From Alcanivorax sp. 24 (GTDB taxonomy: Bacteria > Pseudomonadota > Gammaproteobacteria > Pseudomonadales > Alcanivoracaceae), in contig NZ_SNUA01000005.1 of the NCBI RefSeq assembly GCF_004360225.1, positions 1 through 64,000 of the forward strand: DNA of 64,000 nucleotides, in the 5' to 3' direction. The translations under genes and the position numbers were made by a program. This document shows positions 10,855 through 18,632 of this stretch, piece by piece. The notes below the pieces were generated by a model that was not told the DNA's origin, ran no database searches, and saw only the letters and a program-made list of their open reading frames with translations. Each line of letters opens with the position of its first letter. Position 1 is the first letter of the stretch.

Positions 10855-10870
10855 ACACAAGATATAGTGG
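10855..10870. promoter_or_regulatory. NrdR-box-like site 3
   Basis: ACACAAGATATAGTGG matches the NrdR consensus at nearly every position. It contains TATAGT, which could be a -10 element, so NrdR bound here could block nrdA transcription directly. The rest of 10420-11073 shows only a small GCCCTTTTCGGGC hairpin at about 10842-10854 and no open frame worth calling. Confidence 0.55.
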
Positions 10871-11073
10871 TATCCAGGCACCATGGGCGCGGTCCGGATC
10901 CACCGGAACGTCCCGGGAAAGACGGTGAACGTGGCGCCAGGGCCGCGGCAAGCCCCGAGCAAGCAGACGGAACACGAATCAGGACACCCTGTCAGCGCCG
11001 TGACAGCGCCGCCCCGGCCAGCCGGGCCGGAACACCATACAGCATCGCACCACACTTTTACGGAGAGGGCATC

Positions 11074-13950
11074 ATGCAAACGGAGATGAATCGCGAATCG
11101 CAACCCGACGACCGCGATGCGATCGACATCGAGGACGCGGGCGTATCCACCACCGCCCCGGGCCAGCTGCGCGTGATCAAACGCAACGGCAAGGTGGTTT
11201 CCTACGATGACGACAAAATCACCGTCGCCATTACCAAGGCGTTCCTGGCCGTGGAGGGTGGCACCGCCGCGGCCTCCTCGCGCATCCATGACACCGTCGC
11301 CCGGCTCACCGAGCAGGTCAGCGCCACCTTCAAGCGCCGCATGCCCTCCGGAGGCACCATCCACATCGAGGAAATCCAGGATCAGGTGGAGCTGGCGCTG
11401 ATGCGCGGCGGCGAACACAAAGTGGCCCGGGATTACGTTCTCTACCGCGAGCAACAGGCCCGCAAACGCGCCGAGCGCGACAGCCAGTTCCCCGAGCCCA
11501 CCCACCAGGTGGATCTGGCCGTGACCATGGAAGACGGCAGCCGCGCGCCGCTGGACATGGGCCGCCTGGAGCACCTGATCCGCGAGGCCTGCCGCGGTCT
11601 GGATTACGTGGACGCCGACAAGATCATCGCCGAGACCGTCAAGAACCTGTACGACGGCGTCTCCATCAAGGACGTGAACACCTCCATGGTGATCACCGCC
11701 CGCACTCTGATCGAGGTGGAACCGAACTACTCCCTGGTCACCGCCCGCCTGCTGCTGGACAAGATCCGCGCCGAGGCACTGCAATACCTGGGCGTCGGCG
11801 AGCGCGCCAACCAGGAAGAGATGGAAGCGCTGTACGGCCGCACCTTCGCCACCTACGTGGAAAAGGGCATCCAGTTCGAGTTGCTGAACCCGGAACTGGC
11901 CGACTTCGATCTGGAAAAACTGGGCGCCGCACTCAAGGGCGAACGCGATCTGCAGTTCTCCTATCTGGGCCTGCAGACCCTGTACGACCGTTATTTCATC
12001 CATCATGACGACACCCGCATCGAGTTGCCGCAGTGCTTCTTCATGCGTGTCGCCATGGGCCTGGCACTGCGCGAGGACAACCGCGAAGAGCGCGCCATCG
12101 AGTTCTACAATCTGCTGTCCAGCTTCGATTACATGAGCTCCACGCCGACCCTGTTCAACGCCGGCACCCTGCGTCCACAGCTCTCCAGCTGCTACCTGAC
12201 CACGGTGCCCGATGATCTGTCCGGCATTTACAGCGCCATCCACGACAACGCCATGCTGAGCAAATTCGCCGGCGGCCTGGGTAACGACTGGACCCCGGTA
12301 CGGGCGCTGGGCTCCTACATCAAGGGCACCAACGGCAAATCCCAGGGCGTGGTGCCGTTCCTGAAAGTGGTCAACGACACCGCGGTGGCGGTGAACCAGG
12401 GCGGCAAGCGCAAGGGCGCGGTCTGCGCTTACCTGGAAACCTGGCACATGGACATCGAGGAATTCCTCGAGCTGCGCAAGAACACCGGTGACGACCGTCG
12501 CCGTACCCACGACATGAACTCCGCCAACTGGATTCCGGATCTGTTCATGAAGCGGGTGGTGAACGAACAGGAGTGGACCCTGTTCAGCCCCAACGACGCG
12601 CCGGATCTGCATGATCTCTACGGTGAAGCGTTCGAGCAACGCTACAACGAATACGAGGAAATGACCCGTGACGGCCGCATCAAACATTACAAGCGTCTGC
12701 CGGCCATCAACCTGTGGCGCAAGATGCTCTCCATGCTGTTCGAGACCGGCCACCCCTGGTTCACCTTCAAGGATCCGTGCAACCTGCGCAGTCCGCAGCA
12801 GCACGTGGGCGTGGTGCACTCCTCCAACCTGTGCACCGAGATCACCCTGAACACCAACCGCGAGGAAATCGCGGTGTGCAACCTGGGTTCCGTGAACCTG
12901 GCCCAGCACATTGTCGACGGCGCCCTGGATCGCGAGAAGCTGGAACGCACCGTCAACACCGCCGTGCGCATGCTCGATAACGTGATCGACATCAACTACT
13001 ACAGCGTGCCGCAGGCGGAGAACTCCAACCTGAAGCACCGTCCGGTGGGCCTGGGCATCATGGGCTTCCAGGACGCGCTGTATAAGCAAGGCATCAGCTA
13101 CGCTTCCGCCGACGCGGTGGCGTTCGCCGACCAGTCCATGGAAGCGGTCAGCTACTACGCGATCCAGGCTTCCGCCGATCTGGCCGAGGAACGCGGCGCC
13201 TACCAGACCTTTGACGGTTCCCTGTGGAGCCAGGGCGTGCTGCCGATCGACTCCATCGACATCCTGGTGAAACAGCGTGGCGAGGACTACTGCAAGGTGG
13301 ATCGCAGCCAGACCCTGGATTGGGACAGTGTGCGCGAAAGAGCGCGCAAGGGCATGCGTAACTCCAACGTGATGGCGATCGCGCCCACCGCCACCATCGC
13401 CAATATCACCGGCGTATCCCAGTCCATCGAGCCCACGTACCAGAACCTGTACGTGAAATCGAACCTGTCCGGCGAGTTCACCGTGGTCAACCCTTACCTG
13501 GTGAACGCGCTCAAGGAACGGGGTCTGTGGGACAACGTGATGGTCAACGACCTCAAGTACTACGACGGCTCCGTACAACCGATCGAACGGGTGCCGGCGG
13601 ATCTGAAGGAGCGCTTCCGCACCGCCTTCGAGGTGGAGCCGCGCTGGCTGGTGGAGTCCGCCAGCCGCCGCCAGAAGTGGATCGATCAGGCCCAGTCCCT
13701 GAACCTGTACATCGCCGAGGCCAACGGTAAGAAGTTGGATGTGACTTACAAAATGGCGTGGCTGCTGGGTCTGAAAACCACCTATTACCTGCGCGCCATC
13801 GGCGCCACCCAGACCGAGAAGTCCACGGTCAACGACAACAAGCTCAACCGGGTATCCGCCGTGGCGGAAGAGCCGGCCCAGTTCGACAAGGCGGCGGATG
13901 TGCCGCAGGCCTGCTCCATCGACGACCCGGACTGCGAGGCGTGCCAGTAA
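11074..13950 (+). CDS. nrdA: Ribonucleoside-diphosphate reductase class Ia, alpha subunit
   Basis: Catalytic subunit of 958 residues reducing NDPs to dNDPs. Two ATP-cone domains are visible: the first in LRVIKRNGKVVSYDDDKI (about 25-115), the second in the stretch from VDLAVTMEDG through LLLDKIRAEAL (about 145-235). That doubled cone accounts for the length beyond the E. coli enzyme. The catalytic barrel has SSCYLTTVPDDL, NLCTEITLN with its active cysteine, and the ANITGVSQSIEP region; the C-terminal redox cysteines are in DPDCEACQ. GGAGAGG lies six bases before the ATG at 11074; an in-frame reading back to 10729 crosses NrdR-like sites and is not coding. nrdB follows after a heptamer hairpin. 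Confidence 0.97.
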   Translation: MQTEMNRESQPDDRDAIDIEDAGVSTTAPGQLRVIKRNGKVVSYDDDKITVAITKAFLAVEGGTAAASSRIHDTVARLTEQVSATFKRRMPSGGTIHIEEIQDQVELALMRGGEHKVARDYVLYREQQARKRAERDSQFPEPTHQVDLAVTMEDGSRAPLDMGRLEHLIREACRGLDYVDADKIIAETVKNLYDGVSIKDVNTSMVITARTLIEVEPNYSLVTARLLLDKIRAEALQYLGVGERANQEEMEALYGRTFATYVEKGIQFELLNPELADFDLEKLGAALKGERDLQFSYLGLQTLYDRYFIHHDDTRIELPQCFFMRVAMGLALREDNREERAIEFYNLLSSFDYMSSTPTLFNAGTLRPQLSSCYLTTVPDDLSGIYSAIHDNAMLSKFAGGLGNDWTPVRALGSYIKGTNGKSQGVVPFLKVVNDTAVAVNQGGKRKGAVCAYLETWHMDIEEFLELRKNTGDDRRRTHDMNSANWIPDLFMKRVVNEQEWTLFSPNDAPDLHDLYGEAFEQRYNEYEEMTRDGRIKHYKRLPAINLWRKMLSMLFETGHPWFTFKDPCNLRSPQQHVGVVHSSNLCTEITLNTNREEIAVCNLGSVNLAQHIVDGALDREKLERTVNTAVRMLDNVIDINYYSVPQAENSNLKHRPVGLGIMGFQDALYKQGISYASADAVAFADQSMEAVSYYAIQASADLAEERGAYQTFDGSLWSQGVLPIDSIDILVKQRGEDYCKVDRSQTLDWDSVRERARKGMRNSNVMAIAPTATIANITGVSQSIEPTYQNLYVKSNLSGEFTVVNPYLVNALKERGLWDNVMVNDLKYYDGSVQPIERVPADLKERFRTAFEVEPRWLVESASRRQKWIDQAQSLNLYIAEANGKKLDVTYKMAWLLGLKTTYYLRAIGATQTEKSTVNDNKLNRVSAVAEEPAQFDKAADVPQACSIDDPDCEACQ

Positions 13951-14031
13951 AGACGCCGGACGCTTGACGCCCGACGCGAGACGCCAACCCCGCTTTTCTT
14001 AAGCGTCCGGCGTCAGGCGTCCAGCGTCAGG
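13951..14031. repeat. Heptamer inverted-repeat hairpin between nrdA and nrdB
   Basis: Starting on the base after the nrdA stop, five heptamers of the form NGACGCN (13951-13985: AGACGCC, GGACGCT, TGACGCC, CGACGCG, AGACGCC) face four inverted ones (14002-14029: AGCGTCC, GGCGTCA, GGCGTCC, AGCGTCA) across a 16-nt loop containing TTTTC. The GACGC cores repeat every seven bases, so the stem can slip register. This is a degenerate relative of the perfect arrays at 1-329. It could attenuate nrdB or stabilise the nrdA message. Confidence 0.85.
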
Positions 14032-14092
14032 CCATTTAAGAAATGCACCACCGGTGACGCCAGGACGTCACTCTGAAAGAATGGAGAGAATC

Positions 14093-15409
14093 ATGCTGAG
14101 CTGGGACGATTTTGATGCGCAAGAGACGCCCGCCAACAAGCAGCCCGGCGTCGCACAGCCGACGCCGCCGCAATCTGAGCCGGTACCTGAGAAAGCGGCA
14201 TCTGCACCTCAAGCACCGGCAACGGGAAGTGCAGCGGATGCTGAGCCTCAACAAGACCTGCCAGGAAACGCTGCTGGCGCCACCGACGGAAGCACCGGAG
14301 AACGCGCCCTGACCGACGCCGTGGCCCGCGCTCAACAGACCGTGGCGCAGATGGACGTGGCCGAGGGCGTGGCGGAACTGGAAGGCACCGCCGGCCGCGT
14401 GCAGGTGGACGACAAACGCATGATCAACTGTCGCGCCGACCTCAACCAACTGGTCCCCTTCAAGTACGACTGGGCCTGGCAAAAATACCTGGATGGCTGT
14501 GCCAACCACTGGATGCCCCAGGAAATCAACATGAACGCCGACCTGGCGCTGTGGAAGCGTGGCGACGGTCTGACCGAGGACGAGCGCCGCATCATCAAGC
14601 GCAATCTCGGCTTCTTCTCCACCGCCGATTCCCTGGTGGCGAACAATCTGGTACTGGCCATCTACCGGCTGATCACCAATCCAGAGTGCCGCCAGTACAT
14701 TCTGCGTCAGTCCTTCGAGGAAGCGATTCACACCCATGCCTACCAGTACTGCATCGAGTCCCTGGGCATGGATGAAGGCGAGATCTTCAACATGTACCGG
14801 GAAATCCCCTCCGTGGCCAAAAAGGCTCAATGGGGCATCCAGTACACCCGCGAGCTGTCCGACCCGGAATTCAAGACCGGCACGCCGGAAACCGACAAGG
14901 CGCTACTGCAGAACCTGATCGCGTTCTATTGCGTACTGGAAGGCATCTTCTTCTACTGCGGTTTCACCCAGATTCTGTCCATGGGTCGCCGCAACAAGAT
15001 GACCGGCGTGGCCGAACAGTTCCAATACATCCTGCGTGACGAGTCCATGCACGTGAACTTCGGCGTCGACGTGATCAACCAGATCAAGCTGGAAAACCCG
15101 CACCTGTGGGACCAGGCCATGCGTGACAAGGCCACCCAGATGATCCTGGAAGGCACCGAGCTGGAGATTCAATACGCCCGCGACACCATGCCCCGTGGCG
15201 TGCTGGGCATGAACGCCGCGATGATGGAAGAGTACCTGCAGTTCATCGCCAACCGCCGTCTCACCCAGTTGGGTCTCCCCGAGCAGTTCAAGGGCGTCAG
15301 CAACCCCTTCCCCTGGATGAGCGAGATCATGGATCTGCGGAAAGAGAAGAACTTCTTCGAAACCCGGGTCACCGAATATCAGGTCGGTGGAGCGCTGAGC
15401 TGGGATTGA
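14093..15409 (+). CDS. nrdB: Ribonucleoside-diphosphate reductase class Ia, beta subunit
   Basis: Diiron radical subunit of 438 residues. The first 100 residues are low in complexity (Pro, Ala, Gln, Thr) and look disordered; the conserved core begins at [18 protein letters not shown]. Metal-ligand motifs are visible in [14 protein letters not shown] and [18 protein letters not shown] precedes the ATG at 14093 by five bases; an earlier in-frame start at 14054 adds an unlikely 13 residues. The C-terminus [11 protein letters not shown] supplies the tail that docks on NrdA. It is in an operon with nrdA but separated from it by the heptamer hairpin. Confidence 0.96.
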   Translation: MLSWDDFDAQETPANKQPGVAQPTPPQSEPVPEKAASAPQAPATGSAADAEPQQDLPGNAAGATDGSTGERALTDAVARAQQTVAQMDVAEGVAELEGTAGRVQVDDKRMINCRADLNQLVPFKYDWAWQKYLDGCANHWMPQEINMNADLALWKRGDGLTEDERRIIKRNLGFFSTADSLVANNLVLAIYRLITNPECRQYILRQSFEEAIHTHAYQYCIESLGMDEGEIFNMYREIPSVAKKAQWGIQYTRELSDPEFKTGTPETDKALLQNLIAFYCVLEGIFFYCGFTQILSMGRRNKMTGVAEQFQYILRDESMHVNFGVDVINQIKLENPHLWDQAMRDKATQMILEGTELEIQYARDTMPRGVLGMNAAMMEEYLQFIANRRLTQLGLPEQFKGVSNPFPWMSEIMDLRKEKNFFETRVTEYQVGGALSWD

Positions 15410-15441
15410 GTCCGCTCCGGGCACTGTGCTGACATTTCGAA

Positions 15442-15470
15442 TCGACCGCGGCCCCCTGGGCCGCGGTCGA
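15442..15470 (+). terminator. Strong hairpin after nrdB
   Basis: TCGACCGCGGCCC and its exact complement form a 13-bp stem around a 3-nt loop 33 bp after the nrdB stop. No T tract follows, so it may act as a 3'-end stabiliser rather than an intrinsic terminator. Confidence 0.5.
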
Positions 15471-15546
15471 TGTCCGATAGCCGGCTTCGCATTGTTTCTC
15501 CGGCAATGCTTTGGCACCATAAGCACAACCCTTCCCGGAGGCGTGA

Positions 15547-15762
15547 ATGAGCGACCACGAAGATTACGACGGCCATGATAAACAGGAAGCCCGCGAATTG
15601 CTCGATACCATTGAGCAGGTGGAAGAAGCTCTGACGGTGATGAGCACCGTGGTGGCCCAACTCAAGGAACAGGTGGCTTCCCACCTGGAAGACGAAACCG
15701 AGGAACTGACCGCCGAGGAATTCCTCGAACGCTGCGAGAATCTGGGCGGCACCTGGCACTGA
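15547..15762 (+). CDS. Small acidic protein, function unknown
   Basis: Protein of 71 residues with a good ribosome site (GGAGG, seven bases before ATG). It is strongly acidic, helical and likely coiled coil through TIEQVEEALTVMSTVVAQLKEQ, with one cysteine near the end. No membrane segment, signal peptide or known domain is visible. It lies alone between the nrdB hairpin and a hairpin region at 15769. I do not recognise the family. Confidence 0.6.
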   Translation: MSDHEDYDGHDKQEARELLDTIEQVEEALTVMSTVVAQLKEQVASHLEDETEELTAEEFLERCENLGGTWH

Positions 15763-15768
15763 CTCCGT

Positions 15769-15848
15769 CAGGCCGTCCCAAGCGGCCTGTCCGGTTCCTT
15801 TCTCCGCGGGGTGCTTCCCGCCGTCCTGGCGCTGTCTGGCGGTTTTTT
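15769..15848 (+). terminator. Hairpin and T-tract region after the small acidic protein
   Basis: A 7-bp stem (CAGGCCG at 15769-15775 with CGGCCTG at 15783-15789) is followed by a weaker CCGCC/GGCGG stem (15818-15842) that runs into TTTTTT at 15843-15848. Together they should end transcription before the mdtJI leader. Confidence 0.5.
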
Positions 15849-15874
15849 ATTCCGCGACTTATAATCCCTTCACC

Positions 15875-15955
15875 ATGTCTCCCCTGTTTGCTTTGCGGCT
15901 TCCGCCGCTCAACCACGCCATCCACAGTGAGTTGTGCTGGCGCCACTATCTGTAG
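15875..15955 (+). CDS. Candidate leader peptide upstream of mdtJI (mdtU-like position)
   Basis: A 26-codon frame (begins MSPLFALRL, ends CWRHYL, TAG at 15953-15955) lies in the mdtJ leader. A perfect TATAAT at 15860-15865 would start transcription at about 15872, leaving almost no leader before its ATG, and no ribosome site is seen. Its stop codon overlaps GGTCTCC (15955-15961), which is exactly complementary to GGAGACC (16063-16069) at the mdtJ ribosome site. In E. coli an upstream reading frame (mdtU) is needed for spermidine-dependent mdtJI expression; this may be an equivalent. The -35 region is poor, and the call rests on position and base pairing only. Confidence 0.4.
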   Translation: MSPLFALRLPPLNHAIHSELCWRHYL

Positions 15956-16069
15956 GTCTCCTCACGACTGACGGCCGATCGCCCCTGCCCGGGCGGCTTT
16001 GACGGCCCTTCCCTGATACCTCTTTTCCAATTTCCCGGAACCGATCCGGGCTGTTCCATCATGGAGACC
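15955..16069 (+). promoter_or_regulatory. Possible anti-ribosome-site pairing in the mdtJI leader
   Basis: GGTCTCC at 15955-15961 can pair with GGAGACC at 16063-16069, which covers the Shine-Dalgarno of mdtJ (ATG at 16075). Between them sits a local hairpin CCCGGA-ACCGA-TCCGGG at about 16033-16050. A ribosome finishing the leader peptide at 15955 would cover the upstream strand and free the mdtJ start. No ACGR-looped twin hairpins of guanidine-II riboswitches are present. Confidence 0.4.
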
Positions 16070-16074
16070 CGACC

Positions 16075-16425
16075 ATGAATCCGTGGTTGTTCCTGCTGGC
16101 CGCCATCGTCACCGAGGTGATGGGGACCAGCGTAATGAAACTGGCCAGCGGCGAAGCGCCGATCACCGGTCACCTGGCCATGTATGTTCTGATCACCCTG
16201 TCCTACTACTGCCTGGCGCGGGCGGTGGAACATATTCCCCTGGGCGTGGCCTACGCCCTCTGGGAAGCCCTTGGGCTACTGCTGATCGCCCTGGTGGGGC
16301 TGACCCTGTTCGCCGAGTCCTTGTCCCTCTGGCAATGGCTCGGCATGCTGCTGTTGTTGAGCGGCATCGCCCTGCTCAAGGTTGGCGCCCGCGATTCGGC
16401 CGATGAGCAGGGGGAGGCATCATGA
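16075..16425 (+). CDS. mdtJ: SMR-family efflux subunit, MdtJ-like
   Basis: Four-helix inner-membrane protein of 116 residues. The conserved membrane glutamate is E14 in [16 protein letters not shown], and the helix-3 motif is [11 protein letters not shown]. By sequence it resembles E. coli MdtJ, one half of the heteromeric spermidine exporter MdtJI. It overlaps mdtI by four bases (ATGA). Other paired SMR systems remain possible, since substrate cannot be read from sequence. Confidence 0.82.
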   Translation: MNPWLFLLAAIVTEVMGTSVMKLASGEAPITGHLAMYVLITLSYYCLARAVEHIPLGVAYALWEALGLLLIALVGLTLFAESLSLWQWLGMLLLLSGIALLKVGARDSADEQGEAS

Positions 16426-16748
16426 GCCCGACTCTGATCGCGCTGTGCTGGTTGCTCCTGGCCGTGGTGCTGGATGTGGTCGCCAACGTCATGCTCAAGT
16501 ACTCGCGGGGTTTCCGCCGCCGCGTGCCGGCCTTGTTGTCCATTGTCTGTGTGCTGGCCGCCTTCACCGCCCTGGCGCAATCCGTGCGCCACCTGGATCT
16601 GGCGGTGGCCTATGCCCTGTGGGGCGGCTTCGGCATTCTCGCCACGGTCACCGCCGGCGCGGTGCTGTTCGGCCAGCGCCTCGGCGGCCTGGGCGTATTG
16701 GGGATCGTCGTATTGCTGACTGGTCTGGCATTGCTCAAATTTGGTTAA
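16422..16748 (+). CDS. mdtI: SMR-family efflux subunit, MdtI-like, with E-to-D change
   Basis: Four-helix membrane protein of 108 residues and the partner of the preceding gene. The motifs [15 protein letters not shown] and [11 protein letters not shown] match MdtI closely. The membrane-embedded acidic residue that SMR proteins need for substrate and proton exchange is aspartate here (D18 in [10 protein letters not shown]) instead of glutamate. MdtJ keeps its glutamate, so the heterodimer would have one E and one D. Confidence 0.82.
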   Translation: MSPTLIALCWLLLAVVLDVVANVMLKYSRGFRRRVPALLSIVCVLAAFTALAQSVRHLDLAVAYALWGGFGILATVTAGAVLFGQRLGGLGVLGIVVLLTGLALLKFG

Positions 16749-16827
16749 ACCGGCGCTGATTGGATAATCCGATGACATCCATCAGCCAATCCACGCGCAA
16801 CCGCGCGCCCAAGGCGTTATAGTGAGT

Positions 16828-16861
16828 GACGGCGCTGACCGGAAGGTCGCGCCGTCTTTTT
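16828..16861 (+). terminator. Intrinsic terminator after mdtJI
   Basis: GACGGCGCTGACC pairs with GGTCGCGCCGTC around a GGAA loop and is followed by TTTTT at 16857-16861. Confidence 0.8.
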
Positions 16862-16866
16862 ACATA

Positions 16867-16929
16867 TTGCCGCACTGCTGTTCATGTAAGAGTTGCTGCA
16901 TATGTTGCCGCATATCGAGAGTTGCTGCG
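16867..16929 (+). promoter_or_regulatory. Four TTGCYGC repeats before the acetolactate-synthase-like gene
   Basis: TTGCCGCA (16867), TTGCTGCA (16893), TTGCCGCA (16905) and TTGCTGCG (16922) are all in the same orientation within 63 bp, ending 17 bp before the start codon at 16947. Such iterated motifs can be regulator sites; spacing (26, 12 and 17 bp) is not regular. Confidence 0.3.
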
Positions 16930-16946
16930 TTAGGGAGCCCCTGTTC

Positions 16947-18590
16947 ATGAAAGCGTCGGATCTCTTTGTCCGTGCCCTGGAAGCCGAAGGCGTCGAATAT
17001 CTGTTCGCCATCCCCGGGGAAGAGAATCTGGATTTGTTGGAGTCCCTGCGGGGGTCCAAGAAAATCAACCTGGTCATTACCCGTCACGAGCAAGCCGCCG
17101 GTTTCATGGCCGCCACCTACGGCCGCCTCACCGGTAAGGCCGGCGTCTGTCTGTCCACCCTGGGGCCCGGCGCCACCAACCTGGTTACCGCCGCCGCCTA
17201 CGCCCAGCTCGGCGCCATGCCGATGGTGATGATCACCGGCCAGAAGCCGATCAAGTCCAGCAAACAAGGTCAGTTCCAGATCATCGACGTGGTCGACATG
17301 ATGCGTCCGCTGACCAAGTTCACCAAGCAGGTGGTCAGCGGCGATACCATTCCCGCCCGCATCCGTGAGGCGTTCCGTCTATCCCAGGAGGAACGTCCCG
17401 GCGCCACCCACCTGGAATTACCGGAAGACATCGCCCGCGAACATTCCACCATGCCGGTATTGGAGCCGAGTCTGACGCGCCGGCCCATCGCCGAGGACAA
17501 GGCCATCTGCCGCGCCGTGGAAGCGATCCAGAACGCGCGCAAACCGCTGATCCTGGTGGGTGCCGGCGGCAACCGCAAACTGACCAGCAAGATGCTGCGG
17601 CAGTTCATCGACAAGTTGGGCATTCCCGTGGTCACCACGCAGATGGGCAAAGGCGTGGTGGACGAAACCGGCCCGCACTTCCTCGGCAATACCGCGCTGT
17701 CCGATGGCGATTTCGTGCACCGCGCCATCAGCGCCGCCGACCTGATCATCAACATCGGCCATGACGTGGTGGAAAAGCCGCCGTTCTTCATGCGTCCCGG
17801 CGGACCGGAAGTGGTGCACATCAACTTCAACTCCGCCCAGGTGGATCCGGTCTACTTCCCTCAGATCGAAGTGGTCGGCGACATCGCCAACAGCCTGTGG
17901 CAGCTCAAGGAGCGTCTCGACCCGCAGGAGCACTGGAGCTTCGCCGATTTTCACCGGGTGCGCGATGCGCTGCAGAAGCACATCAACGAAGGAGCCCGCG
18001 ACGATCGTTTCCCGATGTTGCCCCAGCGGCTGGTGCACGAGGTGCGCAAGGTGATGCCCGACGACGGTGTCATCGCCCTGGACAACGGCATGTACAAAAT
18101 CTGGTTCGCCCGCAACTACCCGGCAACCCATCCCAACACGGTCCTGCTGGACAACGCCCTGGCCAGCATGGGCGCCGGCCTGCCCTCGGCGATGGCGGCC
18201 AAGATGGTTCATCCCAACCGGCGGGTCCTGTCGGTCTGCGGTGACGGCGGCTTCATGATGAACTCCCAGGAGTTGGAAACCGCGGTGCGCATGGGGCTGG
18301 ATCTGGTGGTACTGATTCTGCGCGACGACGGCTACGGCATGATCAAGTGGAAACAGAGCCAGATGGACTTCCACGACTTCGGTCTGGATTTCCGCAATCC
18401 GGATTTCGTCGCCTACGCCAAGGCCTATGGCGCCGAAGGGCACCGGGTGGAAAGCAGCGATCAACTGGTTCCCCTGGTGGAGAGCTGCTTCGAGGCCGGC
18501 GGTGTTCACGTCATCGACCTGCCGGTGGATTACTCCATGAACGACCGCATTCTCAATCAGGAAATCCGTGAGCTGAGCAGCAAGGTCTGA
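16947..18590 (+). CDS. ThDP-dependent acetolactate synthase large-subunit-like enzyme
   Basis: Protein of 547 residues with the three-domain ThDP fold: the N-terminal pyrimidine domain with the catalytic glutamate in TRHEQAAGFMAATYGR, a central domain, and a C-terminal pyrophosphate domain with GDGGFMMNSQELETAV. The usual reaction joins two pyruvates to acetolactate. No small subunit (ilvH/ilvN) or alsD lies beside it, so it is more like the catabolic or stand-alone group (AlsS-type) than the anabolic IlvB, and the true substrate is open. The start at 16947 has AGGGA upstream; an in-frame reading to 16893 would run through the repeats. Confidence 0.82.
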   Translation: MKASDLFVRALEAEGVEYLFAIPGEENLDLLESLRGSKKINLVITRHEQAAGFMAATYGRLTGKAGVCLSTLGPGATNLVTAAAYAQLGAMPMVMITGQKPIKSSKQGQFQIIDVVDMMRPLTKFTKQVVSGDTIPARIREAFRLSQEERPGATHLELPEDIAREHSTMPVLEPSLTRRPIAEDKAICRAVEAIQNARKPLILVGAGGNRKLTSKMLRQFIDKLGIPVVTTQMGKGVVDETGPHFLGNTALSDGDFVHRAISAADLIINIGHDVVEKPPFFMRPGGPEVVHINFNSAQVDPVYFPQIEVVGDIANSLWQLKERLDPQEHWSFADFHRVRDALQKHINEGARDDRFPMLPQRLVHEVRKVMPDDGVIALDNGMYKIWFARNYPATHPNTVLLDNALASMGAGLPSAMAAKMVHPNRRVLSVCGDGGFMMNSQELETAVRMGLDLVVLILRDDGYGMIKWKQSQMDFHDFGLDFRNPDFVAYAKAYGAEGHRVESSDQLVPLVESCFEAGGVHVIDLPVDYSMNDRILNQEIRELSSKV

Positions 18591-18597
18591 GCCGCTG

Positions 18598-18626
18598 ACA
18601 CCGTTCCCGCCTGACGGGAACGGTGT
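18598..18626. terminator. Hairpin between convergent genes
   Basis: ACACCGTTCCCG and its perfect complement form a 12-bp stem with a 5-nt loop, eight bases after the preceding stop. It lies between two converging genes and may serve both; no long T tract follows on either strand. Confidence 0.55.
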
Positions 18627-18632
18627 ACTCCC

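Noticed and set aside
10690-13578. 962-codon frame on the minus strand
   Set aside because: It is wholly antisense to nrdA and its composition is that of a GC-rich shadow frame.
15955-16069. Guanidine-II (mini-ykkC) riboswitch before the SMR genes
   Set aside because: The paired small hairpins with ACGR loops are not present; the SMR pair also resembles MdtJI rather than guanidine exporters.
16947-18590. Anabolic acetolactate synthase (ilvB) with ilvH
   Set aside because: No small-subunit gene follows; a terminator lies upstream and an unrelated convergent gene downstream.
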